NCBI GenBank assembly: GCA_002437285.1
Contig: DJOV01000106.1
Coordinates: 1 to 27,581, forward strand
Direction of reading: 5' to 3'
DNA from: Prevotella sp. UBA6429
GTDB taxonomy: Bacteria > Bacteroidota > Bacteroidia > Bacteroidales > Bacteroidaceae
DNA: 27,581 bases
Shown here one piece after another: positions 22,538 through 27,581 of this stretch. Numbering within the stretch: the stretch's first letter is position 1; every line of letters begins with the position of its first letter. The notes beneath the pieces were generated by a model. That model was not told the origin of the DNA, did no database searches, and was given only the letters and a program-made list of their open reading frames with translations. The translations under genes and the position numbers were made by a program.

Positions 22538-25021
22538 TTACTTCACGCTCCACTCGTAGACACCGGCCGAGAGACGCTCGTTGATTTTCACCTCGAGCTT
22601 CACTGCGGTGGTCTTCACGGGAGTGAAGTTGACCGTGCATGCGGCACCCTTCTCCACGGGATAGGCATCGGGGTTGGCCACAGGCTGCCACTGTCCCTGT
22701 GCGTCCTTGTAGTAGATTTTCCAGCTATCGGGCACGGTGCAGCCGCCCCAGGGCTGGTCGTCGAACCAGTAGACCGTGGCGCTCTGTACGGTGGCCGCCT
22801 CGGGGAAGGTGTAGCTGATCCACTCGGTGCTGTTGTTCTTAGGCCACCAGTGGGTGTAAGGGATGGAACGGTCGGTGGCGTCCTTGGGCACCAGGCGGTC
22901 GTTGATGCTCTGCAGCGACGGCAGGCGCATGGACGACTCGATCTTGCTCTGGCTGGCCAGTGTGGCCGGCTGTGAGGGCGAGGTAGCCTTGAGGTCTTGT
23001 GCGAGCCACACCGTCATGTCTCCGCTGCCGCGGTGTGCCCAGGCGTAGTAGGGGATGAGCGTCAGTGTCACGTCCTTGGTGGTGAGCTTGCCCGCCTTGT
23101 CGAAAGCCAGTGTCTGTGCATCGGTGGTGAGCGTGGTGAGCGTCTGTCCGCGCCAGTCCTCGAGCTTCTGCTTGCTGGCCTCGGGGATGAAGGCGTCGAG
23201 CGTCTTGGTGCCGAGCTTGAAGGTAGGCTCCTGGTTGATGAGCAGCTCCTTGATGTCGAAGTTGTTGTCAGGCCATTCGGCGCAGTAGACCAGCGGTCCA
23301 CGCTCCACCTCTACCATGCCGCGGTCGGCCTCCACCTTGTTGTTGGCACGCACGGTTCGCGGCTCCATGTCGAAGTGTACCTGCACCTTGTCGCCCTTCT
23401 TCCACTTGCGGTTGATGGTGTAGTAGCCATCATCGGTGACGGATGCGCTGACGGGCTTGCCGTTGACGAGCACCGTGTAGGCGAGGCGCTTCGTGTCCGA
23501 GTAAGCGTAGAGGTTGGAAGGCACGGGCTGGTTCTTGAGCCATCCCGGTATGCGGATCTTCATGCCGAAGGCTCCGCTGCCCTTGACCACCGACACGGTG
23601 ATGTTGCCATCATAGGGGTACCCCGTCTGCTGGCTGAGCGTGACGCTCTTGCCGCCCACCTTCATCGTAGCGGTGTTGGCGAGGAAGAGGTTGACGTAGA
23701 GGTTGTTGTCCTTCACGGCATAGACGTATCCGGGCAGTGAGGGGATGAAGCGGCAGATGTTGCTGGGGCAGCAAGCGCATCCAAACCAAGCCTGGCGCTG
23801 GTGCTGGCCCATGGACTGCAGCGGGTTGGGGTAGAAGAATCCGCCGCCGTCGAGGCTGACGCCGCTGATGAGGCCGTTGTAGAGTGTGCGCTCGAGCACG
23901 TCGTAATACTTGCTGTCGCCGTGGAGGAGGAACAGTCGGTAGTTGACGTACACGTTGCCGATGGCGGCGCAAGTCTCACAGTAGGCGCTCATGTTGGGCA
24001 GGTAGTAGTTGGGCCCGAAAGCCTCGCCCGAGGCGGTGGCTCCGATGCCGCCCGTGATGTAGAGCTTCTTGCTGACGATGTTGTCCCAGATGCGGTCGAT
24101 GGCATGGATGTAAGCCGTGTCACCCGTGAGGGCGGCCACGTCGGCCATGCCCGCATACATGTAGGCGGCGCGCACGGCGTGTCCCACAGCCTCGTCTTGC
24201 TCCACCACCGGCTTGTGGCTCTGCGAGTATTCCTGCTTGATGGACGTCTTGCCGCGGTAGTCGAGGAAGAACTTGGCCTCGTCGAGATATTTCTTGTTGC
24301 CAGTGGCGAGGTAGAGCCTGCAGAGCGCCATCTCGGCAATCTGGTGTCCGGGCACCACGCAAGCCTGTCCCTTGTTAGGTCCGACCTCCTTCACCACGCA
24401 GTCGGCGTAGCGTATGGCGATGTCGAGAAACTTGCGGCTGCCCGTTGCCTGCCAGTGTGCCACGGCACCCTCGACCATGTGTCCGAGGTTGTAGAGCTCA
24501 TGGCTGAGATCCTCCTCTTTCGACCAGCGTGTGGCTCCCGACCAGGGGTGCGGGTGCTTGAAGTTCTGCGTGCGTGCCGTGTAGAGGTATCCGTCGGGCT
24601 CCTGTGCCGGCGCGATGATGTCGAGCACCGAGTCGATGTAAGCCTTGAGCTTTGCGTCGGGGAATGTCTGCAGGATATAGCTGGCTCCCTCGATGGTCTT
24701 GTACGGGTCAGTGTCGTCGAAGGATAGCGGCATCACCTTCTCCACGTTGACGTCATCGGCGTGTGTCTTGAGGTTCTTTGCCGCCCGCTCAAAGTTCTTG
24801 TAACGTCCCTCGCTCTCACACTTCGAGAAGGCCAGGGGGATGGTCACCTTGCGGCTGGCTTCGAGGCGCTGGCCCCAGAAGCTCTGTGCCGGCACCTTCA
24901 CCTGCGTGAAGGGCACGGGTGTGATGGGATAGCCCGCCGACGCCGTTTTCTTCTTCTGCGCCGAAGCGGGGACGGCAATCATTGCGGCTGCCGCCAAGGC
25001 CATGATGATGGAATGTCTCAT
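22538..25021 (-). CDS. GH127 family glycosidase, probable beta-L-arabinofuranosidase
   Basis: The 827-residue protein starts with a signal peptide (MRHSIIMALAAAAMIAVPAS, then AQ). The GH127 barrel covers about 35-640. The zinc site that activates the catalytic cysteine is complete: Glu349 and Cys351 in YCETCAAIGN, and Cys417-Cys418 in GCACCPSNICR, where the second Cys of the pair is the nucleophile in the characterised enzyme HypBA1. Other family blocks are HELYNLGHMVEGAVAHW and GGIGATASGEAFGPNYYLP. The last 130 residues (NSTEWISYTFPEAATVQSAT onward) look like a discoidin-type carbohydrate-binding domain. The start is set at 25021; the frame is open to 25282, but that part overlaps the GH97 gene in another register. 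Expected location is the periplasm. It lies 64 bp after GH97 in the same transcription unit. Confidence 0.92.
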   Translation of the reverse strand: MRHSIIMALAAAAMIAVPASAQKKKTASAGYPITPVPFTQVKVPAQSFWGQRLEASRKVTIPLAFSKCESEGRYKNFERAAKNLKTHADDVNVEKVMPLSFDDTDPYKTIEGASYILQTFPDAKLKAYIDSVLDIIAPAQEPDGYLYTARTQNFKHPHPWSGATRWSKEEDLSHELYNLGHMVEGAVAHWQATGSRKFLDIAIRYADCVVKEVGPNKGQACVVPGHQIAEMALCRLYLATGNKKYLDEAKFFLDYRGKTSIKQEYSQSHKPVVEQDEAVGHAVRAAYMYAGMADVAALTGDTAYIHAIDRIWDNIVSKKLYITGGIGATASGEAFGPNYYLPNMSAYCETCAAIGNVYVNYRLFLLHGDSKYYDVLERTLYNGLISGVSLDGGGFFYPNPLQSMGQHQRQAWFGCACCPSNICRFIPSLPGYVYAVKDNNLYVNLFLANTATMKVGGKSVTLSQQTGYPYDGNITVSVVKGSGAFGMKIRIPGWLKNQPVPSNLYAYSDTKRLAYTVLVNGKPVSASVTDDGYYTINRKWKKGDKVQVHFDMEPRTVRANNKVEADRGMVEVERGPLVYCAEWPDNNFDIKELLINQEPTFKLGTKTLDAFIPEASKQKLEDWRGQTLTTLTTDAQTLAFDKAGKLTTKDVTLTLIPYYAWAHRGSGDMTVWLAQDLKATSPSQPATLASQSKIESSMRLPSLQSINDRLVPKDATDRSIPYTHWWPKNNSTEWISYTFPEAATVQSATVYWFDDQPWGGCTVPDSWKIYYKDAQGQWQPVANPDAYPVEKGAACTVNFTPVKTTAVKLEVKINERLSAGVYEWSVK

Positions 25022-25085
25022 GTCTCTGTCTTTATGTTTTTGATGATTGTTGATTCGTGTGTATGCCTTGAGCCGCCAGGCCCTT

Positions 25086-27077
25086 TCAGCGTGTGGCCGG
25101 TGCGAGCACCACCACGAAGCCGCCGCCCGAGGCCATGTGCAACTGCAGACTGTCGGCGGCCGTGACCTGTCGGCTGTCGAGGCGGTAGTCCTCGGCGTTG
25201 CGGTCGGCGTTGACACCGTCGGTGAGCAGCGTGGCCTTGTAGGTTGTGCCCTTGGGCAGGAACGAGAGGGCCACGTCGGCATCGTGCTCGTCCCAGCAGG
25301 TCATGCCGCCGAGGTAGAACGTGTCACCCTTTTGCCGGAGCGTCACGATGTGGCTGCCGATCTGTCCGTCGATGACGGTGGTCTTGTCGAACACCGTGGG
25401 CAGGCTGGCGAGGAAACCGGTGAACCGCGGCTCGCTCTCGTAGCTCGTCGGCACGTCGGCCAACATGGTGAGCGGCGAGTCGTAGACCACATACTCGGCC
25501 GCCTGGTGGCAGCGTGTGCCCTGGCTCATGGGCTTGGTGTAAGAGGCGAGCCAGTCCTTGCGCGTGCCGTTGCGCAGGGCGCCCGGCGTGAAGTCGACGC
25601 TGCCCGCCTGCATGCGGATGAAGGGGAAGGTGACGTCGTAGCGCGGGTGGTCGTTCTTGAGCGAGCCCCATTTCACCTCTTCCATGCCGAAGACACTCTC
25701 GAAGTTGAGGATGTTGGGGTAGGTGCGGTTGAGGCCCGTTGGCGTGTAGATGCCGTGCAGGTCGAGCACGAGGTGGTGGCGTGCGCAGCAGTCGGCCAGT
25801 CGCTCCACCATCTCCAGTGCCGTCTGGTCGTTACGGTCCATGAAGTCGACCTTGAATCCCTTCACGCCCATCTTGGCGTAGTGGCTGCAGGCCTCCTCGA
25901 GGTGCTCGTCCATGACGTTGAACACAGCCCACAGGATGATGCCCACATGCCGCTCGTTGGCGTGGTGGATGAGGCGCTGCAGGTCCACGTCGGCGATGGG
26001 GTGCATGATGTCGCCCTTGCTGGAGTCGTACCAGCCCTCGTCGAGGATGACATACTCCAGTCCGTGCTTGGCGGCGAAGTCTATATAGTATAGGTAGGTG
26101 TCCGTGTTGATGCCGGCCCGGAAACCGACACCCTTGAGGTTCCAGTCGCTCCACCAGTCCCAGCTCACCTTGCCGGGCTTGATCCACGACGTGTCGCCGA
26201 TGCGGTTGGGCTCTGCCAGGGCGTACACCATGTTGGCCGTGGGCATGTCGGTGTCTTTCTCGTTGACCTGCATGACACGCCAGGGGTAGGTGCGCGGGCC
26301 AGCCGATGTGGCGATGAAGGGCTCCGTGTCGGCCACATAGGTCATGTGCCGCCAGGGATGATAGTCCATGCGCTTGGGGTAGGGGGCGAAAGCTGCGTGG
26401 AGCGACCCTTTGCCGTCGGTCTTGACCCACATGCCCGGATAGGCGTGCGCGTCGCTCTCGAGAAGCGTCACCTTGGCCTGTCCGCAGTCGACAGTGGCCG
26501 GCAGGAAGGCCGGCAGGGCGCTGAGCGAGTCGACGGTGCCGAGCGTGGTGTCATGATAGATGTTCTGGAAGGCCATTTGGTAGGGCTTCTGCGCATTGGT
26601 CGTGGGCGACAGCCAGGCGCGCTGCGCAGTGCCGAAGTGGTAGTCGGCGGTCTCGTTGCCGATGACGGTCTTGCCCGTGCGCGTGGTATAGAAGCGGTAG
26701 GCCACTCCCTCGTCGGATGCCACGATGCGCAGTCCGAAGCCTGTGGGTGCGTGCAGGTCGAGCTCGTTGGCCTCGAAGCGGAACTGCCGTTGTCGGTAGA
26801 AGGGCGCGTCGATGGTCCGGCTGGCCTTGGTGCGCTTGGCCTTGACGCCGCGGTCGCCATGGAGTGCGGCCTGTCCGTCGGCCAGCAGGAGGTTGACGTC
26901 GCGTGCCGTGAGGAGTGTGTGGCCGTCGAGCGTCACGTTGATGGTGGCACCCTTGGTCAGGTTGATGGTGGCAGCCACGCGTCCGGAGGGCGACTTGACC
27001 AGGTAGCTTTTGGCCCATGAGGCCAGGGGCCATGTGGCGATGAGCAGCAGAATGGATGATTTCAGAATGTTACGCAT
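25086..27077 (-). CDS. GH97 family glycosidase, probable retaining alpha-galactosidase
   Basis: The 663-residue protein begins with a signal peptide (MRNILKSSILLLIATWPLAS, then WA). The N-terminal beta-sandwich of GH97 covers about 25-280 and the TIM barrel about 290-560 (SWDWWSDWNLKGVGFRAGI, EYVILDEGWYD), with a small C-terminal sheet domain. Asp411 in KGFKVDFMDRNDQ sits where retaining GH97 enzymes have their nucleophile, and Glu466 lies 55 residues on in ESVFGMEEVKW, the same spacing I recall for the alpha-galactosidase BT1871 (Asp415/Glu470). Inverting SusB-type alpha-glucosidases lack this Asp. The ATG at 27077 gives a clean signal peptide; one at 27110 is less likely. A -7 box lies at 27153-27160. 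No SusC/SusD pair is nearby. Confidence 0.92.
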   Translation of the reverse strand: MRNILKSSILLLIATWPLASWAKSYLVKSPSGRVAATINLTKGATINVTLDGHTLLTARDVNLLLADGQAALHGDRGVKAKRTKASRTIDAPFYRQRQFRFEANELDLHAPTGFGLRIVASDEGVAYRFYTTRTGKTVIGNETADYHFGTAQRAWLSPTTNAQKPYQMAFQNIYHDTTLGTVDSLSALPAFLPATVDCGQAKVTLLESDAHAYPGMWVKTDGKGSLHAAFAPYPKRMDYHPWRHMTYVADTEPFIATSAGPRTYPWRVMQVNEKDTDMPTANMVYALAEPNRIGDTSWIKPGKVSWDWWSDWNLKGVGFRAGINTDTYLYYIDFAAKHGLEYVILDEGWYDSSKGDIMHPIADVDLQRLIHHANERHVGIILWAVFNVMDEHLEEACSHYAKMGVKGFKVDFMDRNDQTALEMVERLADCCARHHLVLDLHGIYTPTGLNRTYPNILNFESVFGMEEVKWGSLKNDHPRYDVTFPFIRMQAGSVDFTPGALRNGTRKDWLASYTKPMSQGTRCHQAAEYVVYDSPLTMLADVPTSYESEPRFTGFLASLPTVFDKTTVIDGQIGSHIVTLRQKGDTFYLGGMTCWDEHDADVALSFLPKGTTYKATLLTDGVNADRNAEDYRLDSRQVTAADSLQLHMASGGGFVVVLAPATR

Positions 27078-27152
27078 AGACAGTGCAGGTGGTTCTTGGC
27101 GCGGTCGCATGCGAATCCGCAGTGACGGATGTGCGACAGCATTTTACGAATA

Positions 27153-27160
27153 CAAAGATA
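27153..27160 (-). promoter_or_regulatory. Bacteroidota -7 box (TATCTTTG) of the GH97-GH127 operon
   Basis: Minus-strand TATCTTTG followed by TA is an exact TAnnTTTG match, with AT-rich sequence upstream. It gives a leader of about 70 bases before the GH97 ATG. Confidence 0.55.
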
Positions 27161-27278
27161 CGCATAATAATGGGTAAACGGTTATAAAAACCGTCCAAAT
27201 GTTGGAAAAATCGTCCAACATCCCATCATTTTACCATTCTTGTGGATAATCTTGTAAGTCGTAGCGGTGCGGATTGCG

Positions 27279-27286
27279 TACTTTTG
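27279..27286 (+). promoter_or_regulatory. Plus-strand -7 box (TACTTTTG)
   Basis: TACTTTTG followed by CGGCA is an exact TAnnTTTG match pointing right. The next structure downstream is the hairpin at 27352-27383, so it could make a short RNA of about 90-100 bases; no convincing gene start follows in the window. Confidence 0.4.
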
Positions 27287-27351
27287 CGGCACTGAAAGCA
27301 ATTTTTTGGTTCATTTATTAGGTAGTACGTTGCTTATAACAAATCATGAGT

Positions 27352-27383
27352 AAGCCCAGTGCAGAAGCGTCTGCGCTGGGCTT
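27352..27383. terminator. Strong hairpin, possible terminator
   Basis: AAGCCCAGTGCAG (27352-27364) pairs with CTGCGCTGGGCTT (27371-27383) over 13 positions with one G-T wobble and a six-base loop. The flanks are only moderately T-rich on either side, so direction is unclear. It could end a short rightward RNA or a leftward transcript entering from beyond the window. Confidence 0.5.
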
Positions 27384-27465
27384 CTTCGATTGTGTCGGGC
27401 ATGACCTTGACAGGGGGATGCGTCTTCGACTCGATCTTCATCACATGCGCATCACCTGTCTTCGC

Positions 27466-27506
27466 TGTCATGATTTTTGGTCGAAAAGTTTGTCATGGAG
27501 AGCGGA
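27466..27506 (-). repeat. Right copy of 41-bp window-end inverted repeat
   Basis: The reverse complement of this segment equals bases 1-41 except at one position. Beyond it, to 27581, the minus strand stays open (ending SALHDKLFDQKS-stop at 27468), while the plus strand has a -7 box at 27563-27570. The repeat could therefore be the end of a leftward gene or sit upstream of a rightward one. Confidence 0.7.
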
Positions 27507-27562
27507 TGAAATAGAACGTGAAAATGGCGTTTTTTGTCGGTCGCGACAAGATTTGCATGGGG

Positions 27563-27570
27563 TAATTTTG
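27563..27570 (+). promoter_or_regulatory. Plus-strand -7 box (TAATTTTG) at window edge
   Basis: TAATTTTG followed by CG matches TAnnTTTG and points out of the window, about 57 bp to the right of the 41-bp repeat. The gene it would serve lies outside. Confidence 0.35.
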
Positions 27571-27581
27571 CGATAAAGGGT

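Noticed and set aside
25047..26093. 348-residue plus-strand frame inside the GH97 gene
   Set aside because: Antisense to the GH97 catalytic barrel; biased composition and no promoter.
27346..27576. 76-residue plus-strand frame at the right end
   Set aside because: Its first codons form the strong hairpin at 27352-27383 and it crosses the 41-bp repeat; no protein family is seen.

Overview
The window reads as chromosomal DNA of a member of the Bacteroidales, most likely a Prevotella-like species. Upstream regions carry the Bacteroidota -7 promoter box (TAnnTTTG) instead of E. coli -10 boxes. The gene content also fits: an outer-membrane beta-barrel TonB receptor, GH97 and GH127 glycosidases, a C69 dipeptidase, DUF4143 ATPase debris and an ISAon1-like transposase scrap. 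Nearly all intact genes lie on the minus strand; the one convincing plus-strand gene is a 160-residue unknown at 7507-7989.

Layout. 1-470: non-coding, repeat-rich (a large fold-back palindrome and three 33-bp tandem units). 475-901: a decayed DUF4143-type ATPase. 923-4198: likely operon of C69 dipeptidase, PAP2 phosphatase with a C-terminal barrel-like region, and a half-size EamA transporter. 4199-5196: non-coding, with a hairpin-forming mobile-type repeat and a transposase fragment. 5197-7287: TonB-dependent outer-membrane protein, visibly AT-richer than its right-hand neighbours. 8045-16885: four-gene operon encoding two exported caspase-like CHAT proteases and two exported companions of unknown family. 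16886-17477: non-coding, with the second copy of the hairpin repeat. 17478-21598: four-gene operon for lipid-linked sugar transfer. 21599-22537: non-coding, structured, GC-rich, ending in a strong terminator. 22538-27077: GH97 plus GH127 operon. 27078-27581: promoters, a strong hairpin and the mirror copy of the repeat that opens the window.

How genes work together. The CHAT operon is the best candidate for an undescribed system. All four products begin with signal peptides, the genes are 18-34 bp apart, a single promoter box sits in front, and both CHAT domains keep the His/Cys dyad. This looks like a two-protease cascade acting outside the cytoplasm; the two companions could be substrate, regulator or effector, which is inference. 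The sugar operon resembles the lipid-A or core galacturonate pathway: a UDP-glucuronate 4-epimerase makes the nucleotide sugar, a DPM1/ArnC-like enzyme loads it on a polyprenyl phosphate, and an ArnT-like membrane transferase delivers it. The glycosidase pair points to use of plant arabinosides and alpha-galactosides.

Limits: family calls rest on motifs read by eye; no searches were run, and repeat copy numbers outside the window are unknown.
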